Assembly (NCBI RefSeq): GCF_016741875.1
Contig: NZ_JAERRF010000006.1
Coordinates: 372,001-436,000 of the forward strand
DNA length: 64,000 bases
Direction: 5' to 3'
From: Streptomyces coffeae
GTDB taxonomy: Bacteria > Actinomycetota > Actinomycetes > Streptomycetales > Streptomycetaceae
Shown here: positions 16,535-24,795 of the stretch, one piece after another
How the letters are laid out: every line of letters begins with the position of its first letter
Position numbering within the stretch: position 1 is the first letter of the stretch
The notes under the pieces: model-generated
Database searches by the model: none
What the model saw: the letters and a program-made list of their open reading frames with translations, nothing else
What the model was told of the DNA's origin: nothing
Position numbers and translations under genes: made by a program

Positions 16535-17890
16535 TCAGAGGTGGTAGGCGTACTCGGCGAACTCCCAGTCGGTGACGTGGCGTTCGAAGCGCTGGACCTC
16601 ATTGCGTTTGTAGGCGAGGAAGGACGCGGTGAAGTCCTTGCCGAGGACACCGGTCAGCGCCTCGTCGGCCTCCAGGGCGTCCAGCGCGGCTCCCAGGGTC
16701 CGCGGCAGGATCTGGGACTTCTCGGGGTCGTAGCCGTAGCCCTCGAGCGGGGCGGGTGGCTCCGTAGCGTTCTGGACACCGAGCAGCGCGGCGGCGCACA
16801 CGGACGCGATGGCGAGGTAGGGATTGGCGCCGGCGTCGCCGAGGCGGAGTTCGAGGCGGGTGCCCGCACCGCGCTCGGGCGGTATACGGACCATGGCGCT
16901 GCGGTTGTCCAGGCCCCAGTCGATGAGCCAGGGGGCGAGGGTGTCGGGGCCGAAGCGCTTGTAGGAGTTGACGGTCGGGTTGTGCAGCGCGGCCAGCGCC
17001 GGGGCGTGGGCGAGGATGCCCGTGATGGCGTGGCGCGCGGTGTCGGAGAGACCGAACGGAGCCGCGGGGTCCGCAAAGGCGTTGCGGCCCTCGGGGGTGT
17101 CGCAGGACAGATGGAGATGGAAGCCCGAGCCGCCCGCGTCATTGCGCGGCTTGGCCATGAAGGTGGCCAACATGCCTTCCTTGCGGGCCAGTTCCTTGAT
17201 GGCGGCCTTGAAGCGGAAGGCGCGGTCGGCGGCATTCAGTCCGGCGGAGTGGGTCAGATTGATCTCGTACTGACCACCGTCGAATTCGTGGTTGCCGGAG
17301 ACCACACCGATGTTGAGGTCGCGCAGCAGCCGCAGGGTGCGCAGCAGATGGTTGCCCGGGTCGGCGCACAGTCCTGCGGTGTACACGGCGCCGGGGACCT
17401 CCGAGTGGCGGCGCCAGCCCGAGGGAGCGGCCGGGTCCGGCTCCAGCAGGAAGTACTCCAGCTCGGGGCCGACGACCGGATGCAGCCCGGCGTCCGCGCA
17501 GTTGGCGAGGACGGAGCGGAGCAGATCGCGCGGTGACTCGGGAGCCGGGGCGCCGGTGGCGGGATCGGTGGTGTCACCGAGACACCAGGCGACCCCGGGC
17601 TCCCAGGGCAGGGTGACCAGGGTGTCCAGATCGGGGGTGACGACCACATCGGGCAGCCCCGCGTCGAGTCCGCCCGAGACCGGGACCGTATCTCCCTGCG
17701 GGCTGGTGTGGTAGACGGCGCGGCAGAAGGCCAGACCGTGTGCACAGGCGGTGGGCAGGTGTTCCAGCAGGACATCGCGGGACCGGTCGATCCCGATGAG
17801 ATCGGGGAAGGACACCCGGACCACATCGATGCCCTCGGCGGCGAGCCGGTCCATGTGGTGGCGCACGTGCGCGGGGTCATGGGCGGTCAC
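16535..17890 (-). CDS. Glutamine-synthetase-like gamma-glutamyl ligase
   Basis: 451 residues of the GS catalytic fold. Ligand motifs include VGPELEYFLLE, NHEFDGGQYEINLTHS, GGSGFHLHLS (ATP/metal His-x-His), NSYKRF, and RLELRLGDAGANPYLA. The N-terminal domain differs from nitrogen-assimilation GlnA (VVRVSFPDLIGIDRSRD). It looks like the GlnA-like ligases that gamma-glutamylate amines (polyamine, ethanolamine and anilide types). GTG 17890 has AAGGAGG 5 nt upstream. Divergent from the catabolic operon and flanked by two copies of a MarR-like motif, it may activate an amine substrate. That role is inference. Confidence 0.85.
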   Translation of the reverse strand: MTAHDPAHVRHHMDRLAAEGIDVVRVSFPDLIGIDRSRDVLLEHLPTACAHGLAFCRAVYHTSPQGDTVPVSGGLDAGLPDVVVTPDLDTLVTLPWEPGVAWCLGDTTDPATGAPAPESPRDLLRSVLANCADAGLHPVVGPELEYFLLEPDPAAPSGWRRHSEVPGAVYTAGLCADPGNHLLRTLRLLRDLNIGVVSGNHEFDGGQYEINLTHSAGLNAADRAFRFKAAIKELARKEGMLATFMAKPRNDAGGSGFHLHLSCDTPEGRNAFADPAAPFGLSDTARHAITGILAHAPALAALHNPTVNSYKRFGPDTLAPWLIDWGLDNRSAMVRIPPERGAGTRLELRLGDAGANPYLAIASVCAAALLGVQNATEPPAPLEGYGYDPEKSQILPRTLGAALDALEADEALTGVLGKDFTASFLAYKRNEVQRFERHVTDWEFAEYAYHL

Positions 17891-17927
17891 CGATGCCTCC
17901 TTGGGCGGTTCGGATGCCTCAGCATTC

Positions 17928-17941
17928 ATTTGACACCAAAC
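17928..17941. promoter_or_regulatory. MarR-type box, copy 1
   Basis: Read on the minus strand this is GTTTGGTGTCAAAT. It matches copies at 18035 and 23552 (consensus GTTyGrnGTCAAAy). It lies 37 nt upstream of the GS-like start. Confidence 0.6.
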
Positions 17942-18034
17942 GTTATGGACGGAGGTCTCACCCCGCAAGGGGATTGGGCCACATATTTATCCATCTGGAC
18001 AGGCATTGACCAGGGTTCCACGGCTGCCTATCTT

Positions 18035-18048
18035 GTTTGAAGTCAAAC
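18035..18048. promoter_or_regulatory. MarR-type box, copy 2
   Basis: GTTTGAAGTCAAAC is a perfect 6-bp dyad with a 2-nt centre, 51 nt upstream of the acetoacetate-decarboxylase-like ATG. With copy 1 it brackets the divergent promoter region, so one regulator could control both arms. Confidence 0.65.
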
Positions 18049-18099
18049 GAATGAAAGGGGGCGCCACCCCACTCCCGCCACTGTCTGAGGAGCGAGACC

Positions 18100-18903
18100 A
18101 TGTCCGGCCTCCGCGGCTACTTCCACCCCAAGACGGCGACCGGCGCGTCGTCCCTCATCCCCTCCCCGCCCTGGTACTACTCCGGCGATCTGCTGACCGT
18201 CGAGTACCGCACCGACCCCGCGCGGGTCCGGGAACTGCTGCCCGGACCACTGGAGCTCGCCGAGGAGGACCCCGGCGCGGTCGCGTTGATCTGGGCCGAC
18301 TGGCAGTCGTGCTCCGCCACGAAGGAAGAGCTGCTGGACCCGGTGCGCGCCCAGTACAAGGAGGTGTTCGCGGTGGTCCGTTGCGCCTACCGCGGACAGA
18401 CCTACTCGCGCTGCGTCTACATCTGGGTCGACAAGGACTTCGCCATCGCCCGCGGACTGCACCAGGGCTACCCCAAGAAAATGGGCTCGGTGCACCTCAC
18501 CCGTCCCCACCCCTACGGCCCGGCACCCAGGATCGCCCCCGGCGCCCGCTTCGGCGCCACCCTGGCCGCCGCGGACCGCCGGCTGGCCCAGGCGGTGCTG
18601 ACCCTGCGCGAACCCTCGGAGACCGGGGGCTTTGTCAACGGCCACCCCATGGCCCACCACCGCTGGCTCCCCTCCATCGAGAAGGGCAAGGGACTGGCCC
18701 TGGACGAGCTGATCGCCTCCGGCGCGGCCGAGTTCGAGGCCGGGCAGGCATGGCGGGGCGACGCCGAACTGGAGCTCTTCGAGGCGCCCACCGAGGAGTT
18801 GGCACGGCTGGAGATCCGCGAACCGATCGCCGCGTACTACCGGCGGGTCGGCGTCGTCTGGGACGGCGGCCGACTGCTGGAGTCCGGCACCTCGGGTGCC
18901 TAA
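18100..18903 (+). CDS. Acetoacetate-decarboxylase-like protein
   Basis: 267 residues of the ADC fold. Residues 123-129 read GYPKKMG, matching the family's P-K-K active-site motif in which the Schiff-base lysine decarboxylates beta-keto acids. PPWYYSGDLLTVEYRTDPARV is the typical family start. GAGGAG lies 7 nt before the ATG. It is first gene of the rightward catabolic arm. Enzymes of this fold also catalyse other ring-cleavage-product reactions, so a role in processing a meta-cleavage intermediate is plausible but unproven. Confidence 0.85.
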   Translation: MSGLRGYFHPKTATGASSLIPSPPWYYSGDLLTVEYRTDPARVRELLPGPLELAEEDPGAVALIWADWQSCSATKEELLDPVRAQYKEVFAVVRCAYRGQTYSRCVYIWVDKDFAIARGLHQGYPKKMGSVHLTRPHPYGPAPRIAPGARFGATLAAADRRLAQAVLTLREPSETGGFVNGHPMAHHRWLPSIEKGKGLALDELIASGAAEFEAGQAWRGDAELELFEAPTEELARLEIREPIAAYYRRVGVVWDGGRLLESGTSGA

Positions 18904-18907
18904 GCGC

Positions 18908-19051
18908 TCCGCCGGAAATGCCGCGAGGAGCCGTCGTTCGTCCGCGGCTGCCTCGTGGCTGGTCGCGCCCACGCGGCGGAGCCGCACATCGACACAGCCC
19001 CGCGCCCCTTCGGGGCGCAACCCAGCCGCACCGGACTTCAGCGAGTCCGCT
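18908..19051. repeat. Streptomyces intergenic palindromic repeat element
   Basis: The spacer between the ADC-like and aldehyde dehydrogenase genes holds stacked hairpins: GCGGCGGAGCCGC (18973-18985), GCGCCCCTTCGGGGCGC (19002-19018) and CAGCGAGTCCGCTG (19038-19051). From memory, the reverse-strand text (GCGGCTCCGCCGCGTGGGCG, GCGACCAGCCACGA) recurs between genes in many Streptomyces genomes. It has no coding potential and may attenuate the operon. Confidence 0.6.
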
Positions 19052-19124
19052 GAGCGCGGGCCACCACCCCGCCGTACCCCGCCCCGGGCCGCCCGATCCC
19101 ACCCCTCGTCACACGGAGCGCAGG

Positions 19125-20600
19125 ATGACCCACCGGATCACCGTCGCCGGAATCCCCGTCGACACCCGGCACTGGATCGGCGGCCGGCGCGTCGCCTCCC
19201 CGGACACCTTCACTGATGTCTCACCAATCGACGGCACTCCCCTCGCCGAGATCTCCCGCGGCGGTGCCACCGAGGCGGAGGCCGCCGTGGCCGCCGCCCG
19301 CGACGCCTTCCCTGCCTGGGCCGCGACCCCGCACGCCGAGCGGGCCCGGGTGCTGCACGCCATCGCCGACGGTGTCGAGAAGCGGCTCGAGGACCTCGCG
19401 GCCGTGGAAACCGCCGACAACGGCGCGCTGCTGCGCTCCCACCGCCGCGGTGTGATGCCGCGTGTCGCCCACAACTTCCGCTTCTTCGCCGACTGGCTGC
19501 TCACACTGGACCGGGAACACGAGGACTTCACCACCCGCGGCCACACCAACCACATCACCTGGGACCCGGCCGGACCCTGCGCCCTCATCGCCCCGTGGAA
19601 CGCGCCGCTGATGCTGGCCACCTGGAAGGTCGCCCCGGCCCTCGCCGCCGGGAACACCGTGGTCCTCAAACCCGCCGAGTGGTCCCCGCTGACCGCATCC
19701 CTGCTCGCCGATATCGCCGCCGAGGCCGGTCTGCCGCCCGGGGTGTTCAACGTCCTCCAGGGCTACGGCGCCGAGGCGGGCGGCGCCCTGGTCTCCCACC
19801 CCGGGGTGCGCCGCATCAGCTTCACCGGCTCGGTGCCCACCGCCGGGCGGATCGCCCGGGCCGCCGCCGACCATCTCACCCCGCTCAGCCTGGAGCTCGG
19901 CGGCAAGTCGCCGCTGCTGGTGTTCGCCGACGCCGATCTCGACCTGGCCGTGGACCTGGCGGTGGAGCAGTACGACAACGCCGGGCAGGTGTGTCTGGCC
20001 GCCACCCGGCTGCTCGTCGAGTCCTCCGTGGCCGAGGAGTTCACCCGGCGCTTCACCGCGAAGGCCGCCGCGCTGGTCCAGGGCGATCCGCGCGACGAGG
20101 CCACCGACATCGGCCCCGTCATCCACGCCCGCCAGCTGGAGAAGATCGACGGCTTTGTGCGCCGCGCCCTGGACGCGGGAGCGCGCGCGATCGTCGGCGG
20201 CGGACCCCACACCGGACTCGGCGGTCTCCACTACCGGCCGACCCTGCTCACCGATGTCGCCCAGGACTCCGAGATCGTCCAGGAGGAGGTGTTCGGGCCG
20301 GTGCTCACCCTCCAGACCTTCGACACCGAGGACGAAGCCGTCACCCTCGCCAACGACACCCGGTTCGGCCTCGCCGCCACCCTCGCCACCGGCGACCGCG
20401 AACGCGCCGATCGGGTGGCCGACCGGCTCGTCGCGGGCACCGTCTGGGTCAACTGCTTCTTCGTCCGCGACCTCCAGGCCCCCTTCGGCGGCTCCCGCAG
20501 TTCCGGTATCGGACGCGAGGGCGGCACCTGGAGCTTCGACTTCTACTGCGACCTGAAGAACACCGTCACGGCCCCGAGGGGATGGCAGAGCCATGGGTGA
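19125..20600 (+). CDS. Aldehyde dehydrogenase, HpaE/HpcC-like
   Basis: 491 residues of the NAD(P)-dependent ALDH family. The Rossmann region contains LIAPWNAPLMLATWKVAPAL, AGNTVVLKPAEWSPLTA and SFTGSVPTAGRI. The catalytic Glu is in LELGGKSPLL and the nucleophilic Cys in NAGQVCLAATRLLV, with EEVFGPVLTL near the end. Neighbouring HpaD- and HpaG-like genes suggest oxidation of a ring-cleavage semialdehyde (5-carboxymethyl-2-hydroxymuconate semialdehyde or analogue). Start ATG 19125 follows CGGAGCGCAGG. Its stop overlaps the dioxygenase start by 8 bp. Confidence 0.88.
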   Translation: MTHRITVAGIPVDTRHWIGGRRVASPDTFTDVSPIDGTPLAEISRGGATEAEAAVAAARDAFPAWAATPHAERARVLHAIADGVEKRLEDLAAVETADNGALLRSHRRGVMPRVAHNFRFFADWLLTLDREHEDFTTRGHTNHITWDPAGPCALIAPWNAPLMLATWKVAPALAAGNTVVLKPAEWSPLTASLLADIAAEAGLPPGVFNVLQGYGAEAGGALVSHPGVRRISFTGSVPTAGRIARAAADHLTPLSLELGGKSPLLVFADADLDLAVDLAVEQYDNAGQVCLAATRLLVESSVAEEFTRRFTAKAAALVQGDPRDEATDIGPVIHARQLEKIDGFVRRALDAGARAIVGGGPHTGLGGLHYRPTLLTDVAQDSEIVQEEVFGPVLTLQTFDTEDEAVTLANDTRFGLAATLATGDRERADRVADRLVAGTVWVNCFFVRDLQAPFGGSRSSGIGREGGTWSFDFYCDLKNTVTAPRGWQSHG

Positions 20601-21513
20601 GATCGCCGGGGCGGGGCTGCTCGCCCATGTGCCGACCATCGTGCTCCCGAAGGAGGACCGGCTGCGGCTGAACGAGGGCCGTGAGATCACCCTTGTCACG
20701 GGGCTCGAACGGCTCCGCCGCGAGGTGTTCGAGCGCGACATCTACGACACCGTGGTGGTCCTCGACTCCCACTGGGCCACCACCGTGGAGTTCGTGGTCA
20801 CCGCCCAGCCGCGCCGCGCGGGCCTGTTCACCTCCGAGGAACTGCCGCGCGGGATGTGCCGGATGCCCTACGACTTCCCCGGCGACCCCGAACTCGCCCA
20901 CAACGTGGCCCGGTTCGCCGGGAAGCACGGCACCTGGATCACCGCCATCGACGACCCGTATCTGCCGCTCCACTACGCCACCATCAATCTGTGGACGTTC
21001 CTGGGCGCGGGCCTCCCCGGCAAACGCTGGGTGTCCATCGGCGTCTGCCAGACCGGCGACATGGAAGACCATCTGCGGCTCGGCCGGGCCCTGGCCGACG
21101 GCATCGCCGCCACTCCCGGCCGCCGGGTCCTGCTCATCGCCTCCGGCGCGCTCTCGCACACCTTCTGGCCGCTGCGTGAACTGCGCGACCACGAGTCCAG
21201 CGACCCCGCGCACATCTTCACCCCCGAGGCCCGCGCCGCCGACGAGCAGCGCATCGCGTGGTTCACGGAGGGCCGTCACGACGAAGTGCTGCGCACCATG
21301 CCGGAGTTCCTGGCCCACAAGCCCGAGGCCCGCTTCTCCCACTACCTGATGATGGCCGGAGCTCTCGGCGGGGTGGAGTGCACCGCCACCGCCCGTCAGT
21401 ACGGCAGCTACGAGAACTCCGTCGGCACCGGCCAGGCTCATCTCTGGTTCGACCGGCCCGCCGCCGGCTGGATGGCGCCCCACACCCTGACACAGGAGTC
21501 CGCCCATGCCTGA
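20593..21513 (+). CDS. Class III (LigB-type) extradiol dioxygenase, HpaD/HpcB-like
   Basis: 306 residues aligning by eye over their length with enteric homoprotocatechuate 2,3-dioxygenase (HpcB/HpaD). Iron-ligand His12 is in LLAHVPTI and His60 in VVLDSHWATTVEF. LFTSEELPRGMCRMPYDFPG, LLIASGALSHTFW and SYENSVGTGQAHLWF are further shared blocks. The predicted reaction is Fe(II)-dependent meta-cleavage of a catechol bearing an acetate-like side chain. It overlaps the genes on both sides by 8 bp, so it is tightly coupled to the ALDH and the FAH-type enzyme. Confidence 0.88.
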   Translation: MGEIAGAGLLAHVPTIVLPKEDRLRLNEGREITLVTGLERLRREVFERDIYDTVVVLDSHWATTVEFVVTAQPRRAGLFTSEELPRGMCRMPYDFPGDPELAHNVARFAGKHGTWITAIDDPYLPLHYATINLWTFLGAGLPGKRWVSIGVCQTGDMEDHLRLGRALADGIAATPGRRVLLIASGALSHTFWPLRELRDHESSDPAHIFTPEARAADEQRIAWFTEGRHDEVLRTMPEFLAHKPEARFSHYLMMAGALGGVECTATARQYGSYENSVGTGQAHLWFDRPAAGWMAPHTLTQESAHA

Positions 21514-22354
21514 GTACCGCCGTATCCTCCTCGACGGTGCGGCCGTCAAGGCCGTTCGCGACGGCGAGGAGCTGGTCGCCGGGGACGGCCGGCGGGTCAA
21601 GGCCGAGGAGGCACACCATCTGCCGCCTGTGGTGCCCACCAAGGTGATCGCCGTCCACCTCAACCACCGCAGCCGCGTGGAGGAGTTCCGGACCGCGCCG
21701 GCCGCTGCCCCCACCTACTTCCACAAACCCACCTCGGCGCTCAACGCCCACCGGGGCGCCGTGGTCCGTCCCGAGGGCTGCAAGTGGCTCAACTACGAGG
21801 GTGAGGTGGCCATCGTCATCGGCCGGACCTGCCGCAATGTGTCCCCGGACGAGGCGGGCGGGTATATCGCCGGATACACCGTGGCCAACGACTACGGGCT
21901 GCACGACTTCCGGGACACCGACGCCGGATCCATGCTGCGGGTCAAGGGCTCGGACACCCTCTGCCCGCTCGGTCCGGGGCTGGTCACCGACTGGGACTTC
22001 CGCGGCAAGTATCTGCGCACCTATGTCAACGGGCGTGTGGTGCAGGACGGTTCGACCGACGAGATGGCGTGGGACATGCACTACCTCGTGGCCGACATCG
22101 CCCGCACCATCACCCTTCACCCCGGCGATGTGCTGCTCTCGGGCACCCCGGCCGGCTCCCGCCCGGTGCGGCCAGGCGATGTGGTCGAGGTCGAGGTGGC
22201 GGGACTCGGCAGGCTCAGCAACCACATCGTGGCCGGGCCCACCCCGATCCGTACCGACGTCGGAGCCCAGCCCACGGAGTCGGAGGAGGTGCTGTCCACC
22301 GCCCTCGGCGGCGACTGGGAGTACCGCGGCATCCGCCCGCCACGGCGTGGCTGA
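21506..22354 (+). CDS. Fumarylacetoacetate hydrolase family protein, HpaG-like
   Basis: 282 residues. After a ~45-residue lead comes the FAH C-domain: VIAVHLNHRSRVEEF, PTYFHKPTSALN, LNYEGEVAIVIGRTCRNVSP (the E-x-E metal ligands), VANDYGLHDF, and LLSGTPAGSRPVRPGDVVEV. HpaG-type members isomerise and decarboxylate the product that follows HpaE in homoprotocatechuate catabolism. ATG 21506 overlaps the dioxygenase end by 8 bp. Hydratase and aldolase steps are not in this window. Confidence 0.88.
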   Translation: MPEYRRILLDGAAVKAVRDGEELVAGDGRRVKAEEAHHLPPVVPTKVIAVHLNHRSRVEEFRTAPAAAPTYFHKPTSALNAHRGAVVRPEGCKWLNYEGEVAIVIGRTCRNVSPDEAGGYIAGYTVANDYGLHDFRDTDAGSMLRVKGSDTLCPLGPGLVTDWDFRGKYLRTYVNGRVVQDGSTDEMAWDMHYLVADIARTITLHPGDVLLSGTPAGSRPVRPGDVVEVEVAGLGRLSNHIVAGPTPIRTDVGAQPTESEEVLSTALGGDWEYRGIRPPRRG

Positions 22355-22901
22355 GCTGTTGACCGGCCCGCGCCCGCTGATCGCCGTTCCGGCCCGCTTC
22401 TCGGCCACCACCTCGGCCCTGCGCTTCGCGGGCGAGGTGAACGCCCGCGCCCTCGTCGAGGCGGTCTGGCGGGCCGGGGGCGAACCCGCCACCATCCACC
22501 CCCGCGCGCCCGGCGGCACCGCCGACCCCGCCGAGGTGGCTGCCTGTCTCGAACGGTTCGACGGGGTGCTGCTGCCCGGGGGCGGCGATCTGGACCCCCG
22601 CCGCTACGGCGGCGGTCCGCCCCACACCAGCATTTACGATGTGGACGCCGAGCAGGACGGCTTCGACCTGGAGTTGGCCCGCCGGGCACTGGACACCGGA
22701 GTGCCGCTGCTCGCCTCTGCCGCGGTCGGGCTCCAGATCACCGCCACGGCGGCCGACGGCACCGTGGAGGCGCGCGAACTGCCCGCCGCACGCGGTTGGT
22801 TCACCGCCGGCCAGTGGCATCCCGAGAACACCGCCCACCGGGACCCCGCCCAGCAGGGGTTGTTCGACGCGCTGGTGCGCGCCGCCCGCGAGCGCCGCTG
22901 A
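22347..22901 (+). CDS. Peptidase C26 (PuuD-like) gamma-glutamyl hydrolase homologue lacking its catalytic-cysteine segment
   Basis: 184 residues. The start (PLIAVPARFS), VLLPGGGDLDPRRYG, DGFDLELARRALDTGVPLLA and TADGTVEARELP-like/QWHPE blocks match C26 enzymes, which hydrolyse gamma-glutamyl amides (PuuD cleaves gamma-Glu-GABA). The text passes from GVPLLA directly to VGLQITATAADG. The G-I-C-R-G nucleophile elbow and ~75-80 following residues are absent. Only 33 residues separate the elbow position from His158, whereas PuuD has ~108. The deletion is in frame. GTG 22347 overlaps the FAH gene by 8 bp. It is probably an inactive relic or a non-catalytic binder. Confidence 0.75.
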   Translation: MAELLTGPRPLIAVPARFSATTSALRFAGEVNARALVEAVWRAGGEPATIHPRAPGGTADPAEVAACLERFDGVLLPGGGDLDPRRYGGGPPHTSIYDVDAEQDGFDLELARRALDTGVPLLASAAVGLQITATAADGTVEARELPAARGWFTAGQWHPENTAHRDPAQQGLFDALVRAARERR

Positions 22902-22919
22902 GCCACGCCCGGACCGGGA

Positions 22920-23492
22920 CTACGCCTTCGGACGGCGTCCGCTGCGGCGCGGCGCCGGTTCGGCGCCGTCCAGAAGGGCGAGCCTGCGCTCCTCGCCGTG
23001 CGTTTCGACCTGGAGCACCACCTGGCGCAGCGCCTCCGCGGTGCGCAGACACTCCTCGTCGGACAACTGCCCGGCGACGAACGCCTCCTCCTCGTTGAAC
23101 TCCGGGAAGATGCGTCGCATCAGCGCCTCACCCTCCTCGGTGAGGCTCAGCAGCACCAGCCTGCCGTCGCTGGGGTGGCCGGAGCGCCGGATCAGACCGC
23201 GGGACTCCAGCGTGCGGGCGACTCCGGTGAGCGTGCCCTTGGAGATGCCCGCCTCCTCCGCCACGTTGCGGGTCTCCGACTCGCCCCAGATCCACACCAC
23301 CCAGAGCACGACGAAGGCCGTCCAGGTCAGATCGCAGCCGCGCAGCACCGAGTTCTCCAGATGCTGTCGCACCGCCGACGCGGCCCGGTAGATGTTGGAC
23401 ACCATGGCCATCTGCTCACGGCGGATCGGAATGCCGCCGAGCTTGGCCGCGACCAGCTTCTCGGTGTCGGTAATGGATCGGTGGCCGGACAC
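22920..23492 (-). CDS. MarR-family regulator of the catabolic locus
   Basis: 190 residues. Winged HTH with TRNVAEEAGISKGTLTGVARTLESRGLIRR recognition region and the wing SGHPSDGRLVLLSLTEEGEAL. Helical dimerisation arms flank it. GTG 23492 has GAGGAG 7 nt upstream; an alternative GTG lies at 23507. A copy of the locus motif lies ~60 nt upstream. Convergent with the catabolic operon, with 18 bp between stops. It is probably a repressor released by a pathway phenolic, as HpaR-type MarRs are; the ligand is inferred. Confidence 0.85.
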   Translation of the reverse strand: MSGHRSITDTEKLVAAKLGGIPIRREQMAMVSNIYRAASAVRQHLENSVLRGCDLTWTAFVVLWVVWIWGESETRNVAEEAGISKGTLTGVARTLESRGLIRRSGHPSDGRLVLLSLTEEGEALMRRIFPEFNEEEAFVAGQLSDEECLRTAEALRQVVLQVETHGEERRLALLDGAEPAPRRSGRRPKA

Positions 23493-23551
23493 GGGCGGAC
23501 TCCTCACATCGGCTGCGAACGCTGACGCGACGGCGAACCGGCGGTTCCATC

Positions 23552-23565
23552 GTTCGAGGTCAAAT
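23552..23565. promoter_or_regulatory. MarR-type box, copy 3 (autoregulatory)
   Basis: GTTCGAGGTCAAAT matches copy 2 (18035) at 11 of 14 positions and lies just upstream of the marR gene. The same motif in both promoter regions of the locus supports a single regulon. Confidence 0.6.
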
Positions 23566-23615
23566 GTACCGCGCCAGGGTGAGCGCGGTGGTGCGGGCCC
23601 GCCCGTGCCATTCGC

Positions 23616-24611
23616 TCACCGCCCCGGTTCGGTCAGTGTCGGCGGCACGGTCCCGCGGTACAGCAGCTGGCTTCCGAGCGGAGTGCGCGAGTGCACCACT
23701 GTATTACCCACCCGCTTGCTGGTGAGCAGTCCGGCGTTGCGCAGCACCGTGGCGTGCTGGCTGGCCGAGGAGACGAGGATGCCCACACGCCGGGCGAGTT
23801 CACCGGTCGTACAACTCCCCTCGGCCGCCTCCAGCACGGCGGCCCGGGTCGGCCCCAGCAGCTTGGCCAGCGAGGGGCGGCCCTGGGCCGCGGGGCCCTC
23901 GTCGAGCAGTCGGTGCTGTACGGGATACACCAGCACCGGTGTCCGGTCCTGGTGCAGCAGGGTGATGCTGGTGCGCCGGCAGAAGAACGAGGGGATGAGC
24001 AGCAGTCCGCGGCCACCGAGCCGCAGATCGCGGTCGACGGGGTAGTCCGCCTCCAGCACCGGCCGCCGCCAGCGCAGACACGGCGGCAGCGCGGACAGCA
24101 GCGCCTCGGTGCCACCGCTGAGCATCGGTGTGGACACCCGTAACCGCTCATGGTCGACCTGGGCCCGGATGCGCTCCCAGTACGGGGCGATGGCGGCCTC
24201 GTGGTACGCCTCGATGGCGCGTCCGAGCAGCGCCAGCGCATCGCCGTCGCCCTCGGCCAGCGAACGTGTCCACGGGGGCAGCCGTTGCCCTCCGGCGAGC
24301 AGCGTGAGATCGCGCCGCAGCCGGGCCCGCGGAGTGCTCAGCACCGCGTCGAGACCTTCGTCCGCGTCGTACAGCGGGGTCGCCGGGGTGAGAAAGTCCG
24401 GAAAATAGCCCTTTGAGGGCACCAGAGCGGTCAACAGCCCGGTTGAGCGGGGCAGTTTGGGGCCGACCGACCGCCGCCACTGCGCGGGGACCAGCCCCCC
24501 GTTCTGCTGCCGGAGACTGTGCAGACTCAGCATGGTCTCCCACATCGCGACCGGTCCCGCGGCCACGCGGGTGAGTCCCAGATCCTGACCGGTGAAATGA
24601 ATGCGTAGCAC
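23616..24611 (-). CDS. ArsR-like winged-helix regulator with N-terminal sensory domain
   Basis: 331 residues. The C-terminal ~70 residues are a winged HTH (RAAVLEAAEGSCTTGELARR, SSASQHATVLRNAGLLTSKR, VVHSRTPLG). The N-terminal ~240 residues resemble the DUF5937-type region seen in Streptomyces ArsR-like proteins (MLRIHFTGQDLGLTRVAAGP start). GTG 24611 begins the conserved N-terminus. Target unknown. The phospholipase C gene behind it ends in a strong terminator, so it is probably a separate unit. Confidence 0.8.
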   Translation of the reverse strand: MLRIHFTGQDLGLTRVAAGPVAMWETMLSLHSLRQQNGGLVPAQWRRSVGPKLPRSTGLLTALVPSKGYFPDFLTPATPLYDADEGLDAVLSTPRARLRRDLTLLAGGQRLPPWTRSLAEGDGDALALLGRAIEAYHEAAIAPYWERIRAQVDHERLRVSTPMLSGGTEALLSALPPCLRWRRPVLEADYPVDRDLRLGGRGLLLIPSFFCRRTSITLLHQDRTPVLVYPVQHRLLDEGPAAQGRPSLAKLLGPTRAAVLEAAEGSCTTGELARRVGILVSSASQHATVLRNAGLLTSKRVGNTVVHSRTPLGSQLLYRGTVPPTLTEPGR

Positions 24612-24738
24612 AGCGCCCCCGTGTGTCCACCGCCTGCTTCCTTTACCTCCGTATCACGTTCAGGCCAGGGGTCGTACCGGGGAGCGCGACGACACGTCGT
24701 GTTTCAGTTGTGAATGAACTACCGGTGTACGCACACGA

Positions 24739-24767
24739 GTCCGCCCGGCGGAAGCCGCCGGGCGGAC
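24739..24767 (-). terminator. Strong terminator of the phospholipase gene
   Basis: A 13-bp perfect stem (GTCCGCCCGGCGG / CCGCCGGGCGGAC) with an AAG loop, 28 nt after the phospholipase stop. It is the most stable simple hairpin I noticed in the window. Confidence 0.8.
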
Positions 24768-24795
24768 GCGCGCGGAAGTGCGCCGGGTGCGGAGG

